Shown here piece by piece: positions 11,435 to 20,686 of a stretch of 46,164 bases of DNA. The first letter of the stretch is position 1. Every line of letters starts with the position of its first letter. The notes under the pieces were generated by a model. It worked only from the letters and a program-made list of their open reading frames with translations. It searched no databases and was not told the DNA's origin. A program made the translations under genes and the position numbers. Source of the stretch: Verrucomicrobiaceae bacterium (GTDB taxonomy: Bacteria > Verrucomicrobiota > Verrucomicrobiia > Verrucomicrobiales > Akkermansiaceae); the NCBI GenBank assembly GCA_027487435.1, contig JAIYDP010000015.1:1-46164 (forward strand), given 5' to 3'.

Positions 11435-12964
11435 TTACATTTCTCTCCTGCGTGGGGAATTCGTTGAAGACCAAGAAGCGCCGAATGATCTCTTTTGCAG
11501 ATCCTTCAGTTCGGGAATGCCGAACGGGCGCGGACTCTTCACGTTGGCTGCTGTTGGTGGACGTGACGGTATCAAGAGAAAATCTGCAGTCTGAACTCCT
11601 TCCGATATCAGGGTCGGGGCAGCCGTGGGTGGCCTTTCGTCCGCAGCTATGTTGTCTGCAATAGAGTTGCGTGCAGCACCACTAACATTTGACGTAGCGG
11701 GGCGAGGTGCAACTTGCTCGACAACTCCTGCAGCCTCCAGAGCTTGCAGAGCCAAAGCAGTAACTGGACGCGCAGTGGGAGGGCGGGATGAGAGCGGCGG
11801 AGGAACAGGCCGTAGAGGAAGTTGCTGGTCAAGATGCGGATTCAAGAAATTAGAGGAAGGCGGCCTTGCCAAATGAGAGCCATCTTGCTGAATGTGAGGC
11901 GCCAAAGGTTGGCTAGGAGCGGCTGGGTGCACATGGCGAACGTAGCGTTCCCTTGGAGACACCAAAGACTCAATTGAAGTCTTCTCCTGGCGACCACCTG
12001 GGCCAATCTGCTTCAAGTATGGGGAGGAGAACATTGACTTGATTTGACGTTCTCCTGGCACGTTGCGAGCACTTCGAGGAGCCATTGCTGTGTTTTCGTC
12101 CAAGAGCCTCATAATGTCCTCACGCGCACCTGACTGCTGCAGGCTGAGAAGCTTGGAAAAGAGCTTCATCCGATGCCTGTTGCGGTCGATATGATTGACT
12201 CGCTGGTACGATCGCCCTTTCGCGCTCCTCTCGTAGTAAAAGTCACCCTCAATGATCGACTTCACGAGGGCATGTCCTTGCTTTGGATCCCATTCTTGAA
12301 CAGTTCTAAAAGGTTAGAAGCTGCCTGAAATGAAGATCACTCGAGCGGAATGAATCGTTTCCCAGAGGCGCGATTCTTGCTTAACTCTGCGTTGTCAACC
12401 AACAGAAATTAAGAAAGATTCACTGCCAGATGGGTCCGCGTAGTATCGCCCCTCAACAATGCACTTCATCAGAGGAATTCCTTTCCCAGAGTCGATTTCT
12501 TGCTTGTACGCGTTGTTCCAGAGAACAGAGTCAGGAAGAGCAATTTTTGCACGGCCACGGAGCGCATTCTTGATGAAAGTGGTCTTTCCAGCTTTCTCAT
12601 CGTCGATAGTGTGCAGCTTCAGACTTACACCGCCAGTCTCTCGGTAGTGGATGGACTCCGCGACAGTCTTCTGAAATTCCGAGTAGCAAATGACTCCGTC
12701 CTTGTCGAGATCAAATAGATTGAACAGCCGATTAAACTCAGAGAGCGTCAGCGTGATGTTGAACTTCTTCAACATCAAAGCGAAGCTGTCCCTGCTGATC
12801 AAACCTTTCCTCTCGAAGTCAAACGCCATGAAGGCAGAGTTGACTTTTCCCCAAGTATCTCGGATCTTAGGGAGAAGCTCAGGCGCAATCCTGTCAATTT
12901 CGTTTGGGAGCTTAACGGGATCCAAAGACTCCCTCCACTGCCTTCGAACACCCAGCGTTGACAT
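11435..12964 (-). CDS. EF-hand protein with Arg-Pro-Pro-Thr-Ala repeats
   Basis: Three exons: 12964-12424, 12386-12341 and 12305-11435 (introns of 37 and 35 nt). The N-terminal half has two EF-hands. The first loop (DFERKGLISRDS) lacks standard ligands; the second (DLDKDGVICYSE) is canonical and should bind Ca2+. Next come two related segments, GIPLMKCIVEGRYYAD and HALVKSIIEGDFYYE, that look like an internal duplication. The C-terminal 200 residues are low-complexity, Pro/Ala/Arg-rich, with recurring RPPTA (SRPPTARPVTA, ERPPTAAPT, SRPPTAANV), a composition common in cytoskeletal or axonemal proteins. No function is claimed. The stop is 56 bp from the convergent ELP1 stop. Confidence 0.8.
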
Positions 12965-13548
12965 TGCGAACTATTTCTGTCGTTTCCGTTAACGTTATCA
13001 AGTCAAATCAAGTCAAGTCAAGAGTGATTGTGACACATGTGTTGTTTTATCTTGGGCAAGAGAGCAGCTGTATGATGCAGTTCATGTGAACCATCTGAAA
13101 GAATGGTGGGTACTGAAGGATCTGAGTCGGTCTTGTGCAGTGACATTTTGTAGGACAATGTGTTTCTGCTTTCTTTGCAGAATTACGTGCTGCGGGTGTG
13201 CAAACATGGGGAATGGAGATGCCGGATGTGAGCTAACGGAAGCCAAGACGGCGACAGAGTGGCAGGCGGCAACTGAGGCGTGAGAGGAGTCGGCCAAAAT
13301 ATGGGCACTGTTTCATCAAGTTGCCATCATGTTGATGCAGGCCAGTGCGGAAAATTGTGCCGACGGAAATTCTGTCGCAAGATCCCATCTGCGGCAGAAA
13401 GCTCTGCTGCCCCTTGCGCTCTGCCTCTCCATAAGGGGCAAATCTGAACAATGCTATTGGATTGCAATTCTGATTGTGCGTCTCTCGAGACTCATTGAAC
13501 CTTCTCCCCTGAAGATTCAGCAAGGAAGCCCATCGCATTTGGGGACAT
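12965..13548. other. Unresolved interval, possibly one short gene
   Basis: About 580 bases with no confident gene. The plus strand has short Cys-rich open segments (around 13175-13225 and 13300-13450, the latter including GQCGKLCRRKFCRK), which could be exons of a small zinc-binding protein, but I could not link them in phase. The minus strand also has a frame of about 100 codons (13538-13233) without recognisable features. A pentamer repeat lies at the left end. Confidence 0.25.
12998..13022. repeat. Five tandem copies of TCAAG/TCAAA
   Basis: Positions 12998-13022 read as five head-to-tail pentamers (TCAAG with one TCAAA). They sit just upstream of the EF-hand gene's start, in its presumed promoter. 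Confidence 0.7.
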
Positions 13549-13843
13549 TTATTTTTTCTTCCTCATACCGCCACTGATGGCGTCGCTACATCTCTTCAAA
13601 GATTCCCATGAGTAAATTTCTTGTATGAAAGCTATCGTGGTGCTCAGTGCATATAAATTCATGTCGCCGGAAAGCACTGCAAGCGCTTTGAAAACTAGAA
13701 AATCCGATCCTTGGCCGCTTCTTATGTCTATGACAACTTTCAATGGTGCGAACCGCTAACATTTTCAATCCTCTACCTTCTACAAGCTGCAGCCATGAAT
13801 CACACTCGCTTTGCGGCACCTTCTTTGTGCACTCTTGTGGCAC
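13549..13843 (-). CDS. Small hypothetical protein, C-terminal exons
   Basis: Two exons join in phase across an intron of about 49 nt ending near 13733: an upstream segment (QSECDSWLQLVE) and a terminal exon (DIRSGQGSDFLVFKALAVLS through ISGGMRKKK, stop at 13549). The joined reading looks like a folded helical protein with a basic end. No ATG is seen upstream in this frame, so the first exon is missing or the gene is not real. I do not recognise a family. It is followed by 176 bp to the divergent PPP4R4 start. Confidence 0.4.
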
Positions 13844-14019
13844 TGCTTTTTCTTATGGCCCCTCTCCGTCTCGTTTCAAGCTTTTACTCTAAATTTAGTC
13901 TTTTTTCTCTTTAATTTTTAACTCTAATTTTTGAGGGATTGTGCATGTAGAAAAATAGAGCAACCGCGATTTTACTTCCTCAGGTTGTCGCTGCCGCGCC
14001 AGGCCTTGTACGTACTACC
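13844..14019. promoter_or_regulatory. AT-rich divergent interval upstream of PPP4R4
   Basis: Bases 13880-13980 are strikingly T- and A-rich compared with the flanks (runs such as ttttttctctttaattttta). This is the longest divergent gap in the window and the most promoter-like by composition. Confidence 0.35.
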
Positions 14020-17000
14020 ATGAGCAAAGACATATTGTTTGCATATTCCCTCGACTTCTTGGGCCCAGACTGGGATCTCAGCAAGGGCTCAGTTGAAGAG
14101 GCCAAAACCCCTGGGAAGGTTTCGTTACCGGATTCATCCCTGATATCGCAGTCTAAAGAAGAAATTGAGAAATACACGATTGCAGAAGATTTAACAACCC
14201 TCGACAAATCAAAGGCATTTCTAGCAGGTTCACTTCCACTGCAGCATGGTTGGGTTTGGGCTCAATTGAAACTCCTCATCGAGGATCATGGACTCGATGG
14301 TGCAAAGTCAGTCTTGCCATCTCTTCAGGTACGTGACGTGTCGGATTCTCTTACTTTCTAGAAATCGCTGACCCTCCTTGAATCGGGCACTCAGACAGCT
14401 GTCGCGGAGAAGATTTGTGATGTGGTCTCCTCGCGCATACTTAATGCTGCAATTTTGCAGCAGTACGTGTTGTCCTCGGCACTGGCTATGGTTGTTTCAA
14501 AGAATGAAGATGTTGCCAACGCGTGGTTGGAAGTCATCGACAAGTTGCTCAGTGTTGTGCCAGCGTCAGCATCACTCTCGGATGTTTGATGCATACTCTC
14601 ACAATTATCAACGCGTTAAGGTTCTTCCGCTGGCCATGAAGAAGAGCGACGTAACGGAGCCAAATCACTCTCGTTTTCTCGAGATGTGTTCTTTTTATTT
14701 TGCAGGGGTCCTGAGCTGTAGACTATTTGGAATTCTTTCGAGGCATGTTGATTCTTCTGTAATTTTGGACAAGTTTTTTAAGCAGACGATGAGCCTGTGC
14801 CAAGACACTGCACACGAAGTGAGATTCACAATGGCTCAGCAGCTGCCGTCCCTTTCAAGAGCCCTCGGGTAACCCCTGCAGTTTTTTCTGATTCAATAGT
14901 CGGGAGAAGGCGTGTGGAGAGATTCTTGCAGAAGTAATGGAGTTGCTTGGTGACGAAGAGCTGGAAGTTCGCTCTGCAGCGATGACATCACTGGTTGAGA
15001 TGATGCCACTTTTTCCTTCCGATGTATTGCTCTCGCTTTCCTTCTGATACAAAGGTTATTCGATCTAAGGTGATCGTTAGTGTAAGATCTCACATTCGGG
15101 ACGCGAATCCCATGGCATCTCCATCTATACTGAGCAATTTGGGCCCTCTCCTTGCTGCATTGGGAGGTTTTTGAACAAGTTGTTTTATGACTTTTAAGAC
15201 GAAATTAGCTCTGATGACGATATTGCTATATTTGTTGATGCTCTTCGAGGAATGCAACAATGTCCGGATGAAATCGTGAAGAAAACTGCAGCGAGTCACT
15301 TGCCTGTATTTAGATTGATTGCATATCTGATATTGGCAGGCGTTTGCAGCTGTTTTAGGTGTTCGGCGTTACCCACTTCAGATGTTGTGTCGTCATGGCG
15401 GTGTGTTAATCTTGCAGACATCCTGTCCTGTCCCGACTTGCCGAGGATGCCAGCCCCGTTGTTCGGGCAGCTGTTGCTTGTGTGCTTGCAGATGTTGGTT
15501 CTGCCCTCGGGAAGGACAAATTTAACATGTATTTGAAGACTATCTTGATGCTGCTGCTGCGCGATGGAGCCAATGTCTGAGGGTTTCAATTCTTCTGATG
15601 CCTGAGGCTGTTCAGCGCTCTATTCTACCGTCTCTGTCCAAGCTTCTGATCCTTGTCAATACTTCCGGCCCAGATGCTGTCATCAATATTCCCGACCTCT
15701 TTTCAGCGCTATTGAAACTTCGCGACGCTGTGAAATCGTCATGGCGGTGGCATGTTATGTTTTTTGATCAATTATTGGTGGCGTCGGACATTTTGCCATG
15801 GCAACTTGTCCACGATGGGCTCGTTCCAGCTCTGTTTTCAGTCATGTCTGAGGCAAGCGTATTTCTTATGATTTCTTATTCGAAGGGATGCGTTCCTGAG
15901 CAGACTGCAGCATCTCGTACACTTTCTTCATTGAGTCTCACCTGAAAGAGCTCCTCGTAAAGTTCATGCAATTGTCTCGCGTTTGCCATCAAAGGTATGA
16001 TTTGCTTCAGCGCTTGGTGCGCGAGTATGGCCGTGCGAAAAGCTGTTATGGACGGATGGTATTCTATGACATATGTACGATTTGAATATGACTTTAGTTA
16101 ACTTGTCAAGGTGTCAACATCCTGCAGCGTTTCTCGTGGAGAATGTTCAAATTGTTCTTCTTTGACACGGCCCTTGAGCTCATGAGTGACTTAGTTCCAA
16201 ATATTCGACGGAAAATGAGTCTTTCATGAATCGCCACTTGTCTGATTTGAAGGCACCTTACTTCCGACGATGAAGAAAATTCTCAAACTGCCCGAGGACG
16301 CTGCACTACTTGATCGCTTGATGGCCTCTGCCCTGAAGCTGACCAAGGACAGCGATCGCGACGTGCAGCAGTCTGCGTCGAGCGTGAGCATTTCGAAGAG
16401 TCAGCTGATTGTCGAGATGTCGGACGTGTTGTACAAAATGAAGATGGCTTGGACTGAAGATGAGGAAAGCACGGAAAAGCGGAAAGTTGCAGATGAGGAC
16501 GCTGTTCAGAGAATGGTTTCGCTGATTTGATATCTTCTGATTGGACAGGAAACGGAGGCTTCGAAACGCCGAATGATAGAAGAAGTGACAGAACGCGCAC
16601 GACAAGCTGTGGCATCCAAAGCGAAAGTATGTCGGCTATCTGAAAGACCTGATTGCAGCCTGGGGACGTCAAGCCGCTTGGAACTCGTTCGTCGGCAGTG
16701 GACTTAACGAAAGGTGCCGGTATCCGCTCGTCAATGGAGTCTGCCCATATCTTTCGTTGTCTGACGTCTGCAGGGACCCAAAATTGGCGGCTCAGAGGCG
16801 ATCCTCTATTTCGAAAGTAACCACCACGATTGTCTCATCACAATGCAGCTGCCAGCGTCGTCGGCCCGAGGGACAGATGTCAAGCCTGCTGCGCCGCTCT
16901 CAGCTGTGAAGTCTGTATCAAAGCTGTCACCCCCGGTCAGGGCTGGCAGTTCATCAGTTGCGGGGGTCGTTACGGCGGGGCCAAGAGTCGCTGCACCTGC

Positions 17001-17025
17001 GCCAAAAGCTGCTGTAAAGAAGTAG
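14020..17025 (+). CDS. PPP4R4: Protein phosphatase 4 regulatory subunit 4 homologue (HEAT repeats)
   Basis: Scaffold that binds the PP4 catalytic subunit. The N terminus has SKEEIEKYTIAEDLTTLDK, matching the family's TPEEIERLTVDEDL region. HEAT repeats follow, with NAWLEVIDKLLSVVP, MSLCQDTAHEVRFTMAQQLP, DEELEVRSAAMTSLVEMMP, DASPVVRAAVACVLADVG, RLVREYGRAKSCYGRMVFYD and ELMSDLVPNIRRK, in the same order as PPP4R4. A charged coiled segment and a Lys/Pro/Ala-rich tail end at 17023-17025. Introns are 31-44 nt. The one at 15917-15948 (32 nt) removes an apparent frameshift, and a 32-nt intron at about 15574-15605 skips an in-frame stop. The stop is 55 bp from the convergent IPT gene's stop. Confidence 0.85.
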
Positions 17026-17080
17026 GGTGGGCATAATTAAGGCTCTATGTAGTTTCTGCTTAGTGTACAATTCGCTGCGG

Positions 17081-18205
17081 TCATCGCCTCCGTTTGCTTT
17101 TAGCCTCTCCCACTCGAGCAGACAACGCGGCACGATCTTGGTTTGATGTCGTGATGAAGGAGTCCACAATGCGAACAGGGAGGGCAGCCTCCGCGACAAC
17201 ATTGACGCGATCGGTGTTTCCAAACAAAATCTTGCTTCCTGCTACAAAAGACACCTTGGCTGCGAATGGCCTCTGCTCTTCAATGTCAACAAAGGACTGA
17301 AAACATGAGGGAAGCAATCGAAAAACCAACTTGGCCACGAAGCCTCCTCGCATGCATGATGAGTACAGGATTTAATCCACTTCCAATGCCAGGAGAGGAA
17401 TGGCACAGCACAGCAGTATCAGACGTCCAAGCTGTCCATGCACAAAATGTGGAACCCAGGCGGACTTTTGGGGACCTGTGACGGTCAATAAATTCCCATT
17501 CAGATGCGCTCACGTGTCGAAAACCCCAAAGTTAACTCCCTCGATAGTAATCAGAGCACCTCCTGTCGTTGGAATTGCGGCTGGAGTAACTTTCGACCAT
17601 AATGGCTCTGATTCGTCAGATGCGAAGCAAGCACTGGAACTGTTGTAAGTAAAACAAGCTGTCAAGCCCCCACATTGACCGCCAACCAAAACTAAGACAG
17701 GGAGAGTATCGCCAAGCCCTGGTGGAACTTGACAATATATCGAAGTATCCGACACCCACTGGGACACAAGGCAAGGGGAGTCTCCGACCCTGGCACATGG
17801 ACTGTAATCAGCAGTCCCGAAGTTGGATCCAAGGACAGCCATCCACCAGCGGCCATACCATGGTCCCGATATCGTTGAGGCATTGATGTACGGATCGATC
17901 ACATTCTTGATGTGGTAGCTCACCTGTCCATCGCTACTTGCAGATGCTTTGAGAACGGCATTGTGGACAGGAGGCCTAGGAGGACTTGCAGTGATAGCGT
18001 CAAGATGAGCCTTCACAACTTGATCGGATACGTAAGAAAGACCACCTGTGACTGCATTTGTAAGGTCAGGCAAAGACAGATGGGGACCTTTGGGGTGGGA
18101 GTCAACAAGGACCGCTGGAGACCCCGAAGACTCCGAAACTTCCTGGGAACAAGCTTGCGCCACAAACAGGATAAGGCAAAGACATGGAAGTCCATCCAAC
18201 GTCAT
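17081..18205 (-). CDS. Secreted IPT/TIG-domain protein
   Basis: Three exons: 18205-17514, 17475-17331 and 17296-17081 (introns of 38 and 34 nt). The first 20 residues (MTLDGLPCLCLILFVAQACS) are a good signal peptide. Two immunoglobulin-like IPT/TIG units follow. One has VLGSNFG, SQWVSDTSIYCQVPPGLG; the other has PTTGGALITIEGVNFG, AWTSDTAVLCHSSPGIG. The paired Cys and the W-x-S-D-T-x-x-x-C-x-x-P-P/S-G-x-G pattern are typical of extracellular TIG repeats as in plexins and protist surface proteins. The last exon is unlike TIG and ends in KSKRRR. No TM segment was seen, so it is secreted or held by partners. Confidence 0.75.
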
Positions 18206-18264
18206 GATTCTGTTTCGACGGTGCTCTAGTTTCTTTACATTTGGTGTTTATCTTGGTGTTTGGA
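18206..18264. promoter_or_regulatory. Divergent interval, 59 bp
   Basis: Separates the start codons of the IPT/TIG gene (-) and the next small gene (+). Rich in T and TG steps on the plus strand, with no obvious TATA element. Confidence 0.4.
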
Positions 18265-18689
18265 ATGGCTGAGGAACACAAAGTCGATGCTGCTGAGCAG
18301 TCTTGCTTTGCTCTATCTCATCTAACAAACTAGCATTGATGATGATGTCGAATGGGATGTTGACAGGGAACCTGAGGACAATTGGGAAGGTTGTCGTCTT
18401 CATGAGTGCTGCTGACGTTTTAGATCGATTTAACAAGATTGTCGAGGAGGATTTGATGCGAAAAAGACTGCCCAAGTATCACAGGATCGTGTTAACTCTA
18501 ATTTTAAGGGAGGGAACGGACCCTGTGTGCGAGAAATTGGGCACTGTGTCGTATAATCACCAAGGAAACGTCTATGTCGCGAGGCAGACAGCTACTGGGG
18601 CCATTGTTTACGAAGGCAAGCAATTCACTGGAATCTCCGATTGGCTCAAGAATTCGTTCGCTGTCAACGTTCCCATGGCTCAGTATTGA
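18265..18689 (+). CDS. Small conserved-looking protein, unknown
   Basis: Exons 18265-18299, 18334-18389 and 18424-18689, with 34-nt introns. The spliced start reads MAEEHKVDAAEH and then an acidic stretch, DDDVEWDVDREPEDNWED, joined in phase to RFNKIVEEDLMRKRLPKYHR. A beta-rich part follows (LGTVSYNHQGNVYVARQ, GAIVYEGKQFTGISDWLKNS). The last part faintly resembles RAMA-type domains (short strand, Gly-Lys turn, helix), but I would not assign it. Total about 118 residues. An unspliced reading would start at Met 18339 and lose the acidic N terminus. Confidence 0.65.
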
Positions 18690-18762
18690 TTCTTGTTGTA
18701 GCTGCTCGATTCATCTGTATTGATAGTGAAGATAAGTAATTTGACTCGATGAAACGCTCATG

Positions 18763-19794
18763 TCATCCAAAAACCAGTAGCTCAACCTGCCCGGAAATGT
18801 CAAAAATAGTCGATGCAATTGTGCCGTACAGCTCCTCCACAATTCCGTAAATGAACTGAGCCTCGCGTTGGAGAGATGACAGTTCATCAAAGGAGCGAAG
18901 ATTTCTTTTCTCACCGTCGACGGAAACAATCCAAACACACAATCTGGCGCTAAGCTCCCTCAAAAGCTGCTCGTATGGTGCCCTTGCCTTCAAAAACGAC
19001 TCTCTGAGTAATGAGCTCCAATCAAATGAGGAGGGAAAACATGGATTTGGCAGACTGTGTCTCTACGCAGTGCTGAAGCCATCTTGCAGAGGGCTCCGAA
19101 GCCCCAGATTCGTGTAGTACCTGTTCGCATAAACGAAGATGTTAACTCTTTTACCGCATTCGATATGGCTGAAGAGCTGAACGCAATCGTCGATTCCAAG
19201 AGTCCTTTGTTGAGGTCGTTTTGTTCTTCGCAATATTGACGAAGCAACGACTGAAACGGAGAATAAGATCCCATGCCTATCCGAAGGAGGGCCTGCTCAT
19301 AAACCTTCTACATGAGCTCATTAGAAAAATGTCACCTGAATGAGAGCAATACTCAAAGTCTTTTTCGTTCTCACAGGAAACAGCCTAGTTTCTTTCACTT
19401 TGCCCTGCGAGTCATTAAAATGAACACCCAGTGCCACTTGAATCGCCCTGGCTGAGAAGATATCCATGGAAAGCGGTGCTGGGCGACAAGACCACCTCTC
19501 GCACAATGACTGCTGTCGATGTTACATGGACTCGGAGTCGGAGACCGTGATATGTTGGGGAAACTTTTCTGTTGATGCAATTGAGCTAAAAAGTTCATCG
19601 CGCACAGCAACAAAGCCACAAGTCTTGCAAACAGACATCGAGCGCTCATTTACAACGTAATATCCCATGCAAACCCGACAACACCCAAGTTGAGATTTGC
19701 ATTTCGAACTTTACAATAAGACATGGGCGATGGATGTATACCAATGTATTCGATGAGCAGAGGCCTCGCAAGGAGAACAGCTCCTGCAAGCCAT
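18763..19794 (-). CDS. Cys-rich zinc-binding protein, unknown
   Basis: At least five exons, starting 19794-19742, 19708-19546 and 19497-19336 (introns of 33, 48 and 28 nt). The N terminus is a clear zinc module: MACRSCSPC, then CSKCKSQLGCCRVC and SVCKTCGF, about eleven cysteines in CxxC pairs. The rest (IQVALGVHFNDSQGK, KVYEQALLRIG, YEQLLRELSARLCVWIVSVD, FIYGIVEELYGTIAST) is helical and strand mix, ending at 18763. The architecture, zinc ribbon followed by a possible OB-like strand region, loosely recalls RPA-related proteins; this is only a suggestion. The intron nearest the 3' end has two possible boundaries. The start lies 36 bp from the divergent DUF1349 gene, which fits the window's spacing. 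Confidence 0.6.
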
Positions 19795-19830
19795 AAATTA
19801 ACAAATATTTGATCTGGTTTTTGAGTTTCA
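19795..19830. promoter_or_regulatory. Divergent interval, 36 bp
   Basis: Shared upstream region of the Cys-rich gene (-) and the DUF1349 gene (+), only 36 bp between start codons. Confidence 0.4.
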
Positions 19831-20528
19831 ATGTCTACGATCGACATTCGAGGATCTGCATGGGACTCAGCCATCTCCAAGTTGGTTTGGCTCCACGAGC
19901 CCGAGAGCCACTCTGTTGTCGATGGGAAGCTGCTCATACGTCCAGTCTATCACGGCAGGGTGTATCTTACTTTGCAGAAAGCCAAGTCGGACTTTTGGCA
20001 AAAGACTTATTACGATCCGATCTTAATATCCGACTCTGGCCATTTATTTTACATGACCGCTCCTTTTGCAAAAGGATATTGTGAAACGCACTTTTCATAT
20101 TCTCCAAGGGTCCAGTTCGATCAAGGAGGACTTGCAGTTGGCTGCCATTACTACAAACCTAACTACTTCAGATGCGTTACGACGAAAACAACTGGATTAA
20201 GTGTGGCCTCGAGTTTGTCGACGGAAACGTGCGCATGAGTGCCGTCGTGACCAGGAATGGCTACAGCGACTGGTCCACCATGGCTTGGCCAACACCTGAG
20301 CTCTTCATCCGGCTATATTTTCTGGGCCGTAGCTTCATTGTTGAGGTCAGTTCTGACGGGGAGAAATGGTCGTTCGTTCGAATTTGTCACGTGGAGCCTC
20401 ACGAAGTCGGGGCGCCGGAGTTGCCCAGCGTTGGCCTCTATGCGGGCTGCCCGATCGCTTGCGGCGCGACGATGGAGTTTTCTTACCTTAAGTTCGTTTC
20501 TGTTGATGGCTTTCATCATACCACATAG
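19831..20528 (+). CDS. DUF1349 (YesU-like, concanavalin-like fold) protein
   Basis: Exons 19831-20136 and 20172-20528 around a 35-nt intron. The product has about 220 residues, the usual length. Family landmarks are FDQGGLAMRYDENNWIKCG across the splice site, FVDGNVRMSAVVTRNGYSDW, FIRLYFLGRSFIVEVSSDG, VGLYAGCP and FSYLKF near the end. DUF1349 proteins adopt a concanavalin A-like jelly roll and are common in bacteria and fungi, often in carbohydrate loci. There is no signal peptide, so the protein should be cytosolic. The intron shows it is established in this nuclear genome whatever its origin. Ligand and activity are unknown. Confidence 0.8.
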
Positions 20529-20686
20529 ATGTAAATGCAACGTAAATCACTACAATCTATTCTACATGACACAACATGACTTACACATCACTCGCGCAGC
20601 CAGCGCCTCTTCTACGGCAACATCTTCGGGTCCCGTTTTCGCTTCTTCGTCTTCATCCGCATCCTTGCGCTTCGAGCGCTGCCTCA

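Noticed and set aside
15917..15948. Single-base frameshift in PPP4R4
   Set aside because: A 32-nt intron here restores the frame and aligns with the family better than a frameshift.
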